64,000 bases of DNA from Leptospira langatensis (GCF_004770615.1 NZ_RQER01000010.1:248001-312000); one strand, 5' to 3'; counted from the first letter of the stretch, positions 9,794 to 19,438 are shown. Notes: generated by a model from the letters alone, not told the origin. Numbers and translations: made by a program.

Positions 9794-10975
9794 TTAATTT
9801 CCCCGCTTTCTTAGTTTTATAAAGGACCAGTATGTCCAGGATCTAAGGATCCACTCCATTGGTCCCAACGAGAAGAAGCGACCCCAAAGTACCGAGAAGC
9901 CCGTCCAGAAGATCCAGATCGGGACTGAGAGTAATAGCACGATAAAACTGCCAAGCTGATCGAAATACCCAAGTCCCCATCCGCAAAAGATCCAACAACA
10001 AACCAAGGATTCTCCCAGATAGACTGTTAAGGAGGACCTACCGGCATTTTCCAGCCAAGGTTTATCCGCCTCACTCTTGGAAGAAGCATAATAATTTCCT
10101 AATAGATACACATAGCAGAAAGTAAGTGCAGGTGCACTAAGAGCATCTAGACAAACCAAGAAGAATTTCAGGGTCTTGTTTAGATCCTCGGGGAAAATAT
10201 GCCTAGAATGGAAGGTATAAAGAAGATTTCCTAAAACTCCCAGAACTAACATCCAGGGGAAATATCTCTTCAGCGAAGGCTTTGCTTCTTCCCAATTGCT
10301 GAAAATGGATCTCTTTGCAGCAGCTAAGCCCAGAGAGAACATTGCAAGCACAGAAGGCCATTGGTACAAAACCAAAAATCGGAAAGAAGAGAATGATTCC
10401 TTGGACCTTTGGATCGCATTCTCCCAAAAATTCCCTAAATAGGCCTTTCTGGTCTCCTCTAGGATGCGAGATATATTATTTGCCAGAAAGTCCCGAAAGG
10501 ACTGTTCCATTGCAAATAGAGAGATCCTTCCCGCAATCGCAACTAATAGGAAAAAGAAAGAGAAACGCAATAACCAGATCGGGCTCTTCTTTCTTAGGAA
10601 CCATAATGCTAGGCCCAGAATTCCATAGGAGAGAAGGATATCCCCCAAGAACAAAAAAATCCCATGCAAGATCCCTAATATAATAAGAGCGAATATCCTT
10701 CTGAAATATCTGGCGTTTGCCTGTGGATCCTCCGTATTTCCCATTTGTGTCGCGAATCCGTAGCCGAATAGGAAGGAGAATAGTACGTAAAACTTGGATT
10801 CGAAGAAAAAGGCCACGATCCAGGAAGCGATGGAATCCAAGAGAGTTGCGTTCTCATGTTGGGAAGCCACGAGGAACATAGGCTTAGAAAAATAAGGGAG
10901 ATTGACTACTAAGATCCCGAAAAGCGCAAAACCCCTTAAGAAATCTATAAAACCGATCCGTTTTTGCGCAAGCAT
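9794..10975 (-). CDS. DUF418 / YeiB-type membrane protein
   Basis: A polytopic inner-membrane protein of about 393 residues. The N-terminal pattern KRIGFIDFLRGFALFGILVV is typical of the DUF418/acyltransferase-3-like membrane families, and the C-terminal half carries the DUF418-like part (SSLTVYLGESLVCCW). I chose the ATG at 10975 because family members start close to the first helix. A TTG at 11038, overlapping the thiL stop, would add 21 residues. Either way the gene follows thiL directly and is probably co-transcribed. The function of the family is unknown; a transport or transacylation role is inference. Confidence 0.8.
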   Translation of the reverse strand: MLAQKRIGFIDFLRGFALFGILVVNLPYFSKPMFLVASQHENATLLDSIASWIVAFFFESKFYVLFSFLFGYGFATQMGNTEDPQANARYFRRIFALIILGILHGIFLFLGDILLSYGILGLALWFLRKKSPIWLLRFSFFFLLVAIAGRISLFAMEQSFRDFLANNISRILEETRKAYLGNFWENAIQRSKESFSSFRFLVLYQWPSVLAMFSLGLAAAKRSIFSNWEEAKPSLKRYFPWMLVLGVLGNLLYTFHSRHIFPEDLNKTLKFFLVCLDALSAPALTFCYVYLLGNYYASSKSEADKPWLENAGRSSLTVYLGESLVCCWIFCGWGLGYFDQLGSFIVLLLSVPIWIFWTGFSVLWGRFFSLGPMEWILRSWTYWSFIKLRKRGN

Positions 10976-11034
10976 ATGGATCAGTGAATCTTTTCTTCGG
11001 ATTTTCTCCAAGTAATTTTGCGATCTAAATTCCT

Positions 11035-11955
11035 TCAAAAATGACGGAAGCCGGATTCTTTCGGAGAGTATGACCTTCCTTCATACGAATATCGAACGTT
11101 AGGAGATTCTCCCGGACCTAAACCCTTCACGAAACCGATCTTTCGGATCGGGATCCCTTCCCAGAGTTCGGGTAATTCTTCCGGGGAGAGAAAGAGCAAC
11201 TCGAGCTCTTCTCCGGAAGTTAGGATCCCTTCGATACCAATGGATTCCTTAACCCCATTCTGAAAGGGTAGTCGATCCAATTCTATTTCTATGGAGACTC
11301 GGGAGGATTTTGCGAGTTTGAACGCATCTTGTTTAAGTCCGTCTGTTAGGTCCATTCCCGCATGTATTTTATTTTTAGAATATAACGATTTGCTTAAATT
11401 CAACCTTGATTTAGGGCGAAGATGTCTGTCGAGAGCGATCTCCTTTAGCTCGGGAGGTAGAGAAATATGCGCTCCTTCCAGTATCTTATAACCAAGTAAG
11501 GAAGCTCCGATATGGCCGCTTAGATAGAGTTTATCTCCAGGCTTTCCTCCTTTTCGATCCAAAGGAGAGTTCGATCTTCCGAGCAAGGTCAGTGAAAGAT
11601 TCAGTTCTTGGGTCCTATACGTATCTCCACCGCAAAGCTCTATATCATAGGAGATGAGCGCCTTCTTAAATGAATCTACGAAGGGCTCTAGGAATTCCTT
11701 TCGATTGCAAGAAGGAGAAAGCCCGAAATTGAAGAAGGCCTTTTCCGGGATCCCGTTTGCCGCGGCGATATCCGATACGTTCACTTCTACCAGTTTGCTT
11801 GCCAAATCTTGAGGGCGACTCCAATCCAAACGGAAATGCGTTCCTTCTACGATCGTGTCCGTAGTGATCAGAGTTCCATTCCCGTCCGAATAACAGTCGT
11901 TTTCCTGTTCCTTTCCGGGAGGATATAGAGAGGAGATGAGTTCTTCTTCGTTCAA
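11035..11955 (-). CDS. thiL: Thiamine-monophosphate kinase
   Basis: A 306-residue ATP-dependent kinase that phosphorylates thiamine monophosphate to the cofactor thiamine diphosphate. The N-terminal part has the AIR-synthase-like fold with metal-binding acidic residues (DTIVEGTHFRLDW, then VSDIAAANGIPEKAF). The later motifs HAGMDLTDGLKQD and TSGEELELLF are ThiL hallmarks. Translation begins at a TTG seven bases after AAAGGAAA. The gene overlaps the possible early start of the DUF418 gene. I see no TPP riboswitch upstream. Confidence 0.93.
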   Translation of the reverse strand: MNEEELISSLYPPGKEQENDCYSDGNGTLITTDTIVEGTHFRLDWSRPQDLASKLVEVNVSDIAAANGIPEKAFFNFGLSPSCNRKEFLEPFVDSFKKALISYDIELCGGDTYRTQELNLSLTLLGRSNSPLDRKGGKPGDKLYLSGHIGASLLGYKILEGAHISLPPELKEIALDRHLRPKSRLNLSKSLYSKNKIHAGMDLTDGLKQDAFKLAKSSRVSIEIELDRLPFQNGVKESIGIEGILTSGEELELLFLSPEELPELWEGIPIRKIGFVKGLGPGESPNVRYSYEGRSYSPKESGFRHF

Positions 11956-12023
11956 ACCGTTTCCTTTTGAGATTCCCTTCTAAAGATCTTGACTTTGTTT
12001 TCTTTCAACCTCAGTATAAGGCT

Positions 12024-12680
12024 ATGAAATTTCGTATCAATTCTTCTTACTTTCGAATTTTATCCTTAGGCCTTTTCTTAGCATCCATTCTAAGCGGGGC
12101 TTGGCAATCCAAAACGTTTGCTGCGGACACTTCTTGTAAGTATTCCGTAGCTGCGGAGCAAACCAGTTTGGAATGGAAGGCATTTAAGTTTACCGAAAAG
12201 ACCGGAGTGGGCGGCAAGTTCACTAAGGTAAGTATTTCCGGAACCAAGCCGGGAGATTCGGTCACACAAGCGCTGAAAGGATTAAAGTTCTCCATAGATC
12301 CCGCTGACTTGAATAGCGGGAATACGGAGCGAGATCCAAAGATCAAGGGCGCATTCTTTGGAAACCTGAAGTCGGGCGGAAAGATCTCAGGTTCTCTTTC
12401 TTCCATCAGTCTGGAAGCGGATCAGAAATCAGGCAAGGGTGTGGTCCATCTGACCTTGAACGGAGTAACCAAGCCTGTCCCTCTGCAATTTACATTAGAA
12501 AATGGCAATATACTGAACGCGAAAGGTTCCGTGGATCTAAATCATTGGAATGCCGGTGCTGCGTTAAAGGCCCTGAACGATCTGTGCAAGGAATTGCATA
12601 CGAGTAAAGATGGTAAATCCGTTCTTTGGCCGGATGTAGAGATTGCGATCAAGTCCGAATTGAAGAAGGACTGTAAGTAA
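12024..12680 (+). CDS. Periplasmic YceI family protein
   Basis: A YceI-like lipocalin-fold protein of about 218 residues. An N-terminal signal peptide (RILSLGLFLASILSG, cleavage probably after KTFA) precedes the mature domain. The pattern TSLEWKAFKFTEKTGVGGKF, then 'LNSGNTERDPKIKGAFF' and the terminal lipid-binding strands, is that of the YceI family, which binds polyisoprenoid or other lipid-like ligands. Starting at the ATG at 12024, preceded by AAGG, gives a proper signal peptide; the upstream in-frame start at 11967 would bury it. The gene is divergent from thiL and followed by a strong terminator hairpin. Confidence 0.88.
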   Translation: MKFRINSSYFRILSLGLFLASILSGAWQSKTFAADTSCKYSVAAEQTSLEWKAFKFTEKTGVGGKFTKVSISGTKPGDSVTQALKGLKFSIDPADLNSGNTERDPKIKGAFFGNLKSGGKISGSLSSISLEADQKSGKGVVHLTLNGVTKPVPLQFTLENGNILNAKGSVDLNHWNAGAALKALNDLCKELHTSKDGKSVLWPDVEIAIKSELKKDCK

Positions 12681-12689
12681 ATCTTTCGA

Positions 12690-12722
12690 GCGGGATCGAG
12701 CCGATCCCGCATTATATATTTT
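12690..12722 (+). terminator. Rho-independent terminator after the YceI gene
   Basis: A perfect 9-bp stem GCGGGATCG (12690-12698) and CGATCCCGC (12702-12710) with a three-base loop is followed by an A/T-rich tail ending in TTTT. It lies ten bases after the YceI stop codon and before the convergent lipoprotein gene. Confidence 0.75.
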
Positions 12723-12752
12723 GAATGTATCCTCTGCTATTGGGAGGATCGA

Positions 12753-13430
12753 TCAACCGCCTTGGACCGTACTGAGTGGGTGATAGCAGAGACAAAGCAC
12801 TCTGTGACGTTCGATACAAGATGCAATGGTCGGATTGAACCAAGTGCCGGCAGTGACAAGAGTTGTACTTCCGACGGCTCCATTGAAGATGGTAGTATTA
12901 TCTACTCCGTTATTGCAATTATCCGAAGCATAGGCCCCCGAGCCATCCGAAAAAGTCCAATAGAACTGGCTTCCAATACCAAGTCCGGCTGTGGAGAGAG
13001 ACACTTTCAGATCCGCACTAAATAAAGTGGATAGATCATCTGCAATGATGGTTCCTTTTGGTCCTCTCACTGGAGTTCCGGTGTAAGGGATATCCGCATA
13101 GAAGGTATTGATCGCATTGAACGATACCAAGGAAGTGGAGACCATCGGCGCCACTTTGGAACAACCTAGATCTACAATCGGAGCTAGAAGCCTGTCTCGT
13201 TCGCAAATCACACTTAGGCTAGCATCCAAAGTACCGGACCCCAGGATGGATAAGTTCCCTTGATAACTAGTCGAAGTAGGATAGATGTACACTCCGGAGG
13301 GAGCGGAGAATAAAGACAGTACTTGTTGTTCCGCATTGCAACCCCTGTCTTGGCTAGAACAAGTTTTTTCCGACAAACATCCCTGCGATAAAAAAGAAAA
13401 GAGTATGAGTGCTAGGACTGGATGCTTCAT
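12753..13430 (-). CDS. DUF1554-type surface lipoprotein
   Basis: About 225 residues. The ATG at 13430 gives a short signal peptide ending LSQGC, a spirochaetal lipobox with Cys18. A longer TTG start at 13466 is open but lacks a ribosome binding site. The mature region begins GVYIYPTSTSYQGNLSILGS, carries many cysteines (CERDR, DLGCSK, DNCNNG, ASCIERHRVLCLCY) and an aromatic QFYWTFSDGSG segment. This layout is that of DUF1554 domain lipoproteins, which are abundant in Leptospira. Some relatives are reported at the surface; nothing here shows a ligand. Confidence 0.78.
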   Translation of the reverse strand: MKHPVLALILFSFLSQGCLSEKTCSSQDRGCNAEQQVLSLFSAPSGVYIYPTSTSYQGNLSILGSGTLDASLSVICERDRLLAPIVDLGCSKVAPMVSTSLVSFNAINTFYADIPYTGTPVRGPKGTIIADDLSTLFSADLKVSLSTAGLGIGSQFYWTFSDGSGAYASDNCNNGVDNTTIFNGAVGSTTLVTAGTWFNPTIASCIERHRVLCLCYHPLSTVQGG

Positions 13431-13674
13431 ATGCGCAGTATCGTATTCGCATAAATTGTTCGGCAAGAAGTTTACGTAATCGCTATGCTGGAAAATGGAA
13501 CGACAGGATCAGAGCGATTATTTTCTAGTAGAAATACGGTTCTTAAGGAATAGATCCGAAGTGAATATCCGTAATTATACTAGTTTACGAATATTTCATA
13601 TTGATTACTAAGATCCAATCATCCGAAGGATCATTCTGCTTGACGTATTCTTCTCACTTTTGCATCTCAATGTT

Positions 13675-14496
13675 ATGCGACATACCCTGACCAGAAGTCT
13701 CAGAATTGCCATCTTTCTACTGTTATTCTATTTTCCGATAGGGATATTCGGCCAGCAGACGGTCCTGCTCAGGAGCGGCGGAAAAGTAGTAGGGTCCGTA
13801 GTGGGTCATACGGAAAGGAATATCACTGTTCAGACCGATGTCGGAAAGAAAAACATCAGCAAACGGGATATTTTAAAGATTATTTATAAAGATGTTTCTA
13901 AAGAAGAAGAGAAACGGATCCGCCAAGAAGAAGAGAAGAAGCTGCAGGAAAACCCTCAGCAAAAAATCGAAGAGCCCATCATTATTATAGAACCTCCTAA
14001 GCAGGAAGCAATCGGACCAGGAAGAAATAAATGGAGCGCAGTATGGAGATCTGCAATCCTTCCAGGTTGGGGGCAGTCTTATACCGAGAATCGTAGCGAG
14101 GCAATTTTGACCGGAAGCGTATTCTTGGGCACTGTGGCCCTTGCTGTCGCGGCCAGATCGGAAGCGGAATCCGCTAAAAAACATTATGACGATGTGGTCT
14201 CCAAAAGCGGCACTACCGGGACATATATCTTAGGAGGAGGCTTGGCAAATTACTTCCTGTACACTCAGGTTCCGAGCGCCAGATCCGAGTATAGCGCAGC
14301 GGTACAGCATTATAACGAAGCCGTTTACGTTTTAGGAGCAGTCTATCTGACCCAATTGGTCCGAAGCTATTTTCTGGGCAGCTCCTGGGCAGGTCAGGCG
14401 GATGCTCCGGTCACTTGGGGGGTTTCTCCTAAGCCTGATCTGATCCCCGGAAAACTAGGTTGGGGTGCCGAGGCCAGACTTTCTTTCCGCTTCTAA
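13675..14496 (+). CDS. Exported or membrane protein with a W-R-S-x-x-x-P-G-W-G-Q motif
   Basis: About 273 residues. A signal peptide (IAIFLLLFYFPIGIFGQQ) is followed by a small beta domain, VLLRSGGKVVGSVVGHTERN, resembling the 'RSG..v.G.v' repeats found in spirochaetal envelope proteins. A highly charged coiled-coil stretch at about residues 75-105 comes next. The C-terminal half has the motif WRSAILPGWGQSY and two hydrophobic segments, the arrangement seen in DUF5683-type proteins. The start is taken at the ATG at 13675; a TTG at 13660 is also open. The function is unknown; an envelope location is well supported. Confidence 0.75.
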   Translation: MRHTLTRSLRIAIFLLLFYFPIGIFGQQTVLLRSGGKVVGSVVGHTERNITVQTDVGKKNISKRDILKIIYKDVSKEEEKRIRQEEEKKLQENPQQKIEEPIIIIEPPKQEAIGPGRNKWSAVWRSAILPGWGQSYTENRSEAILTGSVFLGTVALAVAARSEAESAKKHYDDVVSKSGTTGTYILGGGLANYFLYTQVPSARSEYSAAVQHYNEAVYVLGAVYLTQLVRSYFLGSSWAGQADAPVTWGVSPKPDLIPGKLGWGAEARLSFRF

Positions 14497-14577
14497 CAGG
14501 CTTTTGCCGTCTTGTCTAAATTTCCTTGACCCATTAGGCCGGTACGCGAAATTGGCCTATACAGGACGTTTTTTCAC

Positions 14578-15027
14578 ATGCCAATCGTATCTAAACCGCA
14601 TAGAACTCCTTCCTTGAAAAAGGAACAAGCCAACAAGGCTTGGTATGTAGTGGACGCAGAGGGTAAAACCTTAGGTCGTCTCGCTTCGGAGATCGCTCAT
14701 AGACTTCGCGGTAAGCATAAGCCTACATTTACTCCGAACGTGGATTGCGGAGATAATATCATTGTTATTAACGCGGCTAAAGTTGCCGTAACCGGAAACA
14801 AGGAATCTCAAAAGGAATATTTCCACCATTCACGTTATCCGGGCGGGATGACTGCCACCTCTCTTCAAAACATGAGAGTGAAACACCCTGAAAAAATCCT
14901 TTATGAAGCTGTAAAAGGAATGCTTCCCAAAAGCAAACTCGGCGCAGAAATGTTGACTCATTTCCGGATCTTCCCTGGAAGCGAGCATAACCTCGGCTCA
15001 CAAAAGCCGGTGAAACTGGAACTCTAG
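14578..15027 (+). CDS. rplM: 50S ribosomal protein L13
   Basis: Large-subunit ribosomal protein L13, 149 residues, with the family signatures [26 protein letters not shown]-like [22 protein letters not shown] and the C-terminal [16 protein letters not shown]. It is paired with rpsI 14 bases downstream, the conserved L13-S9 operon. A 6-base inverted repeat TAGGCC/GGCCTA (14535-14540 and 14554-14559) lies in the leader and could be the promoter-proximal part of an autoregulatory structure, though I cannot show this. Confidence 0.98.
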   Translation: MPIVSKPHRTPSLKKEQANKAWYVVDAEGKTLGRLASEIAHRLRGKHKPTFTPNVDCGDNIIVINAAKVAVTGNKESQKEYFHHSRYPGGMTATSLQNMRVKHPEKILYEAVKGMLPKSKLGAEMLTHFRIFPGSEHNLGSQKPVKLEL

Positions 15028-15041
15028 GAGAATATTAGAAT

Positions 15042-15440
15042 ATGGCAAGCGCCAAGGAAATCTGGGCAGTAGGTCGTCGTAAGAACGCAATCGCCCGTGT
15101 GAAATTGAAAGAAGGTTCCGGCAAGATCGTAGTTAATGATAAGGATATCAAAGACTATCTACAAAACAGCCGTTCTAATATTAAAGAAGCCATTACTGCT
15201 TTAACCCTGATGAATGTAGCCGAAAAGTTCGATCTTAAGGTGAATGTTTCCGGGGGAGGGATCGTTGGTCAAGTTGGCGCGATCCGTCACGCTCTTGCTC
15301 GAGTGATCTGCCGTTATAATCCGGAGTTCAGAGCCACCGTTAAAAAAGAAGGTCTACTCACTCGTGACCCTCGTATGGTGGAGCGCAAGAAATACGGTCT
15401 ACACAAAGCGCGTAGAGGAACCCAGTTCTCTAAACGATAA
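15042..15440 (+). CDS. rpsI: 30S ribosomal protein S9
   Basis: Small-subunit ribosomal protein S9, 132 residues. Visible signatures are [14 protein letters not shown] at the N-terminus, [19 protein letters not shown] in the middle and the basic C-terminal tail RRGTQFSKR that reaches into the P site. The ribosome binding site is AGGAG eleven bases before the ATG, and the gene follows rplM in one operon. Confidence 0.98.
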   Translation: MASAKEIWAVGRRKNAIARVKLKEGSGKIVVNDKDIKDYLQNSRSNIKEAITALTLMNVAEKFDLKVNVSGGGIVGQVGAIRHALARVICRYNPEFRATVKKEGLLTRDPRMVERKKYGLHKARRGTQFSKR

Positions 15441-15523
15441 ACTTCGTTTTTTAGATCCGTTTTTGGGAATGCCTGAAGTTCTTGCCATCAAGACCTCGGG
15501 CATTTTCTGTTTTTAGAGGTTGC

Positions 15524-18292
15524 ATGAATTTTAAAAAAGTCTCCGAGATCCGCAAAATCTTCCTGAATTACTTCCAAGAGAAAGGACATACTGTGGTCCC
15601 TTCTTCTTCCTTATTGCCTGCGGGAGATCCCACTCTTTTATTTACCACTGCGGGAATGGTACAGTTCAAGCCTTTGTTTACCGGAGCGGTAGAGCTTCCT
15701 TATACTAGAGCGACTTCCGCTCAGAAATGTTTAAGAACCACAGACTTGGAGAATGTGGGGAAGACCGAAAGACATTGCACCTTCTTCGAGATGCTTGGGA
15801 ACTTCAGCTTCGGGGATTATTTCAAGGAAGAAGCCATCGAATTCGCCTTGGATTGTTCCGTGAACCGTCTTGGGTTTCCTATAGAGAAGATCTGGATCAC
15901 CGTATTTGAGAACGACGATGAGGCGGAGAAGATCTGGCTCTCCAAAGGAATTCCAAAAGAAAGGATCACTCGCTTAGGAAAGAAGGACAATTTCTGGGGA
16001 CCTGCGGGAGATAGCGGTGCCTGCGGACCTTGCTCCGAATTATACTTGGATAGAGGACCTGAGAAGGGACTTCCGGATTGCGGAGTGAAATACGAATGTC
16101 GTCCGGGCTGCGACTGCGATCGTTTTTTAGAATTTTGGAATATTGTATTCAACCAATTCAACCAAGATACGGAAGGGAATCTTCATCCCCTCAAACAAAC
16201 GGGGATCGATACCGGTTCCGGTCTAGAAAGGGTAGCTCTTCTGCTCCAGGGAGTGGATTCGGTTTACGATACGGACGAGCTGAGAGAGATCATTTCCGAA
16301 GTAGAGAAGATCTCTGGAAAGACATACGAAGGATCCACAAAGGTGCCTTTCCGTGTGATCACAGACCATATTCGTTCCGCTCTATTTACCGTAAGCGATG
16401 GAATCTTTCCGGATAGGACCGGTAGAGGATACGTTATCCGTCGCTTAATCCGTCGCGCAGTATTATTTGCCCGTAAATTGGATCTAAAAGAACCCTTCCT
16501 TTATAAATTAGTGAAGCCTGTGGCGACTATCTATAAGGAAAGATATCCTGATCTGGAAAAACATATTTCTTCCGTAGAAAGGACCCTTCTCGCAGAAGAA
16601 GAGCTATTCCTGAAAACTCTGGAGATCGGGCTCGAGAAGATCGAGGCGCTGGTCTTAAAGACAAAATTGGAAGGCTCCGATATCTTCTCCGGAAAAGACA
16701 GCTTCTTATTGTATGGAACTTACGGTTTCCCGGCTGAGATGACGGAAGAGATCGTTGCAGAGCATGGTCTTTCCTTCGATAAGAATGGTTTCGAAGAGGA
16801 GTTGGAAAAGGACAGACAATCTTCTCGCGAAACTTGGAAGGCAAATAAGGTTTCCTTGTTCACCGGGATCAAGACTGATAAGACGGAATTTTTGGGTTAC
16901 GATGCTTTAGAAGCGGAGTCGGAGATCAGTTTTATCTTCGCCGATAATAAACAAGTCCCTTCTTTGAAAGAAGGAGAGGCTGGGGTGCTGGTATTCAAGT
17001 CCAGTCCGTTCTATCCGGAAGGAGGAGGACAGGTGGGCGATACCGGATTCATCCGAAAAGGCTCTTCTGTCTTCAAGGTTTTGGATACTCAGAAAGAGAA
17101 CGATATCATCCTACATATAGGATCCGTTTTGTCTGGTTCCTTCTCCGAGGGAGATAAGGCAAGGCTGGAAGTTGAGAAAGAAAGAAGGGAAAAACTCCGA
17201 TTCCATCACTCCGGAACCCACTTATTGAATGGAGCGCTTCGTAGTCTTCTCGGGAATCACGTGCTCCAAAAAGGTTCCATCGTATCTCCGGATTATCTAA
17301 GATTCGACTTCTCTCATCCGAGTCCTTTGAGTATAGAAGAAATTCGTAATATAGAATCCTGGGTGAACGAGAGCATCGTTCGTCATATCCCGGTCCAAAC
17401 GGAAGTCCTCGCGATCGAAGACGCTAAGAAGACTGGAGCGGTCGCTGCTTTCGATGAGAAGTACGGGGACAAGGTTCGCGTCCTGAAAATGGGAGATAGA
17501 TCCCTGGAATTTTGCGGCGGAACTCACGTGGTAAATACGGGAGATATCGGATACTTCTTCATTAAGAAAGAATCCAGTCCTGGTGCGGGGAACCGTCGTA
17601 TAGAAGCGGTTGCGGGACCAGTGGTGATCGAAACCTTCCTGAATCGCTTTGCAGAATTGACTGAGGCCGTCCAAAACCTGAATCTTAAGATCAAAGAAGA
17701 GTTGGGAGCGGAAGGTACGTCTCTTTCTATTAAGACGAATGTTCCCGGGCCGGACGAAGTTCGCGCCTTATTTGCATCAAAGGGAGCGGACGCAGTCGTT
17801 ACCTTTCGGGATCTGAGCGAAAGACTTTCCTTAGAACTCGAAGAAACCCAAAGTAAGTTCTTAAAAGAAAAGAAGAATAGAGAGTCCAGGGATTTCGAGA
17901 ACAATCCTGAAGTATTAAACCAAGTCCTTTCCGAAGCCAAGTCCATAGGAACTACCAAGATCGTTTCCTATATTTTCGATTCCAAAGATGCCAAGGCGCT
18001 CAAAGGACTTTCCGACAATCTGAAAGTAAGAGAGAAAGAGATCGTTGCTATTCTTGCGAGCAAGAACGCAGAAGATGCAAGTATCGTAGTTACCTGTTCT
18101 CCTTCCATCGCTGGAAAGAAAGTGCATTGCGGGGATCTGGTCAAGGCCGCCTGTGAGATATTAGGCGGCAAAGGCGGAGGAAAACCTGACATGGCACAGG
18201 GCGGAGGAAAGGAAGTCTCTAAGATCCAAGAAGCGGTCCAGCTTGCTTTCGATAAGGCGTATGCCGGTTTAAACGGAGGCTTGAGCAAGTGA
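15524..18292 (+). CDS. alaS: Alanyl-tRNA synthetase
   Basis: Charges tRNA-Ala, 922 residues. The N-terminal class II catalytic core shows the motif 1 to 3 regions (FTTAGMVQFKPLFTG, RHCTFFEMLGNFSFGDYF, TGIDTGSGLERVA). An editing domain around residues 560-670 carries the zinc-binding set HHSGTHLL and CGGTHV, so editing of misacylated Ser/Gly-tRNA should be intact. The C-terminal DHHA1 part ends GGKGGGKPDMAQGGG, a hallmark. I chose the ATG at 15524 over the upstream TTG-type start at 15482 because the family begins just before 'SEIRKIFLNYF' and GAGG lies upstream. Confidence 0.97.
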   Translation: MNFKKVSEIRKIFLNYFQEKGHTVVPSSSLLPAGDPTLLFTTAGMVQFKPLFTGAVELPYTRATSAQKCLRTTDLENVGKTERHCTFFEMLGNFSFGDYFKEEAIEFALDCSVNRLGFPIEKIWITVFENDDEAEKIWLSKGIPKERITRLGKKDNFWGPAGDSGACGPCSELYLDRGPEKGLPDCGVKYECRPGCDCDRFLEFWNIVFNQFNQDTEGNLHPLKQTGIDTGSGLERVALLLQGVDSVYDTDELREIISEVEKISGKTYEGSTKVPFRVITDHIRSALFTVSDGIFPDRTGRGYVIRRLIRRAVLFARKLDLKEPFLYKLVKPVATIYKERYPDLEKHISSVERTLLAEEELFLKTLEIGLEKIEALVLKTKLEGSDIFSGKDSFLLYGTYGFPAEMTEEIVAEHGLSFDKNGFEEELEKDRQSSRETWKANKVSLFTGIKTDKTEFLGYDALEAESEISFIFADNKQVPSLKEGEAGVLVFKSSPFYPEGGGQVGDTGFIRKGSSVFKVLDTQKENDIILHIGSVLSGSFSEGDKARLEVEKERREKLRFHHSGTHLLNGALRSLLGNHVLQKGSIVSPDYLRFDFSHPSPLSIEEIRNIESWVNESIVRHIPVQTEVLAIEDAKKTGAVAAFDEKYGDKVRVLKMGDRSLEFCGGTHVVNTGDIGYFFIKKESSPGAGNRRIEAVAGPVVIETFLNRFAELTEAVQNLNLKIKEELGAEGTSLSIKTNVPGPDEVRALFASKGADAVVTFRDLSERLSLELEETQSKFLKEKKNRESRDFENNPEVLNQVLSEAKSIGTTKIVSYIFDSKDAKALKGLSDNLKVREKEIVAILASKNAEDASIVVTCSPSIAGKKVHCGDLVKAACEILGGKGGGKPDMAQGGGKEVSKIQEAVQLAFDKAYAGLNGGLSK

Positions 18293-18329
18293 CACTCTGG
18301 ATGATAAAAAGTAAGAACGGAGAGAAGAA

Positions 18330-18824
18330 ATGAGCGATCCATCATTCGATGTAGTTTCCGAGATCGATAGACCGGAACTCCAAAACGCAGTCACTCAGGC
18401 GATCAGTGAGATCAAGACCCGTTTCGATTTCAAGGGTTCTAAGTCCGAGATCAAATTAGAAGAAGAATCCCTGACACTTACTTCGGATAACGAGGCCAAA
18501 CTGGAAAGTGTGATCGATGTCCTGATCAATAAGATGGCCAAACGAGGCCTTGGTCTAAAATCCTTCGATTTCAAGTCCAAGATAGAACCTGCGACCGGAA
18601 ATACTGTCCGGATGAAAGTCAAGATCCGCAATGGTTTAGAAAAGGAACAAACCAAAGAGATCACTAAGATCATCAAAGACTCTAAATTAAAAGTGACTCC
18701 GACCATCATGGGGAATTGCGTTCGCGTCCAAGGCAAGAAGAAGGACGATCTTCAGGAGATCATGAGACTCTTGAAAGCGGCGGATCTTCCCTTCGATGTT
18801 CAGTTCCAGAATTTCAAAGGCTGA
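18330..18824 (+). CDS. YajQ family nucleotide-binding protein
   Basis: A 164-residue cytosolic protein of the YajQ (DUF520) family. It opens with SFDVVSEIDRPELQNAV and contains TRFDFKGSKSEI and the C-terminal RVQGKKKDDLQEIM, all conserved. The family has two ferredoxin-like halves and has been reported to bind cyclic di-GMP or RNA in some bacteria. The ATG is preceded by GGAGAGAAGAA. It follows alaS by 37 bases and may share its transcript. A c-di-GMP role would fit with the EAL protein in this window, but that link is inference. Confidence 0.93.
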   Translation: MSDPSFDVVSEIDRPELQNAVTQAISEIKTRFDFKGSKSEIKLEEESLTLTSDNEAKLESVIDVLINKMAKRGLGLKSFDFKSKIEPATGNTVRMKVKIRNGLEKEQTKEITKIIKDSKLKVTPTIMGNCVRVQGKKKDDLQEIMRLLKAADLPFDVQFQNFKG

Positions 18825-18942
18825 TCAGGGAATCCTTGGGTATTTCAGGTGATATTCTGATCCAAAAATATGCCACAAAAAGATAAGCCGATTTTTTGCA
18901 GGGCTTTGAATAACAATTCAGTAAGATAAGGGTCTAATCAGC

Positions 18943-19347
18943 ATGAAACGTTTTTATTTCATCTCTATCTTCTCGTTTATTTCGATCTTTTTGATATCCG
19001 GAGTTTCCGCCCAAGAAGAAAATCCGATCAAGTTTAAATTAGAGAAGTCTTCCCCTAACACCTACCAACTTAGACTAGTCCACCCAGATAATTTCGGCGT
19101 CCAAAAGGATGCTCCTCATAGGATCTTGATGAACCCGGGGCCTGGACTTAAAGTGGTCTCGGCGGATCTTAAGTTGAAAGGCAAGACTTCTACTCGTAAG
19201 AAGGAATACTTTGAGACAGTGGATCCGATGCAGGTAAAACTAGAGGGGAAGGGAGACTTGGAGATACACGCTAAGATCTTTTATTGCGACTATAACAGGA
19301 ATATCTGTATTCCCGGGAAGGTCCTGCAGAAAGAAGTCATACAATAA
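18943..19347 (+). CDS. Periplasmic DsbD-alpha-like protein, orphan
   Basis: 134 residues with a clear signal peptide (SIFSFISIFLISGVSAQEE). The mature domain is a single beta-rich unit ending in IFYCDYNRNICIPGKVLQ. A cysteine pair flanked by aromatic residues and followed by I/Y-P is the pattern of the N-terminal (alpha) domain of thiol:disulfide interchange protein DsbD, which receives electrons in the periplasm. The DsbD membrane and thioredoxin domains are absent here. The protein therefore may work with a separate CcdA/DsbD membrane partner; I rate the fold likely and the function as inference. Confidence 0.65.
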   Translation: MKRFYFISIFSFISIFLISGVSAQEENPIKFKLEKSSPNTYQLRLVHPDNFGVQKDAPHRILMNPGPGLKVVSADLKLKGKTSTRKKEYFETVDPMQVKLEGKGDLEIHAKIFYCDYNRNICIPGKVLQKEVIQ

Positions 19348-19386
19348 ATTTGTAATGTATCTAAATCGGATCTCTGGATCTTGAAA

Positions 19387-19430
19387 GGAAGCGGCCGGTG
19401 ATCTTGGCGATTGCAGCCGCTTTCGTTTTA
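19387..19430. terminator. Possible terminator between convergent genes
   Basis: AAGCGGC (19389-19395) pairs with GCCGCTT (19416-19422), extendable by two further pairs with one wobble. The loop is about 20 bases and the sequence CGTTTTATT follows on the plus strand. The structure sits between the DsbD-like gene and the leftward lipoprotein gene. The long loop makes it a modest candidate. Confidence 0.4.
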
Positions 19431-19438
19431 TTAGGAAG

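Noticed and set aside
11956..12023. TPP riboswitch near thiL or the YceI gene
   Set aside because: The gap is too short and lacks the conserved CTGAGA and other THI-box elements.
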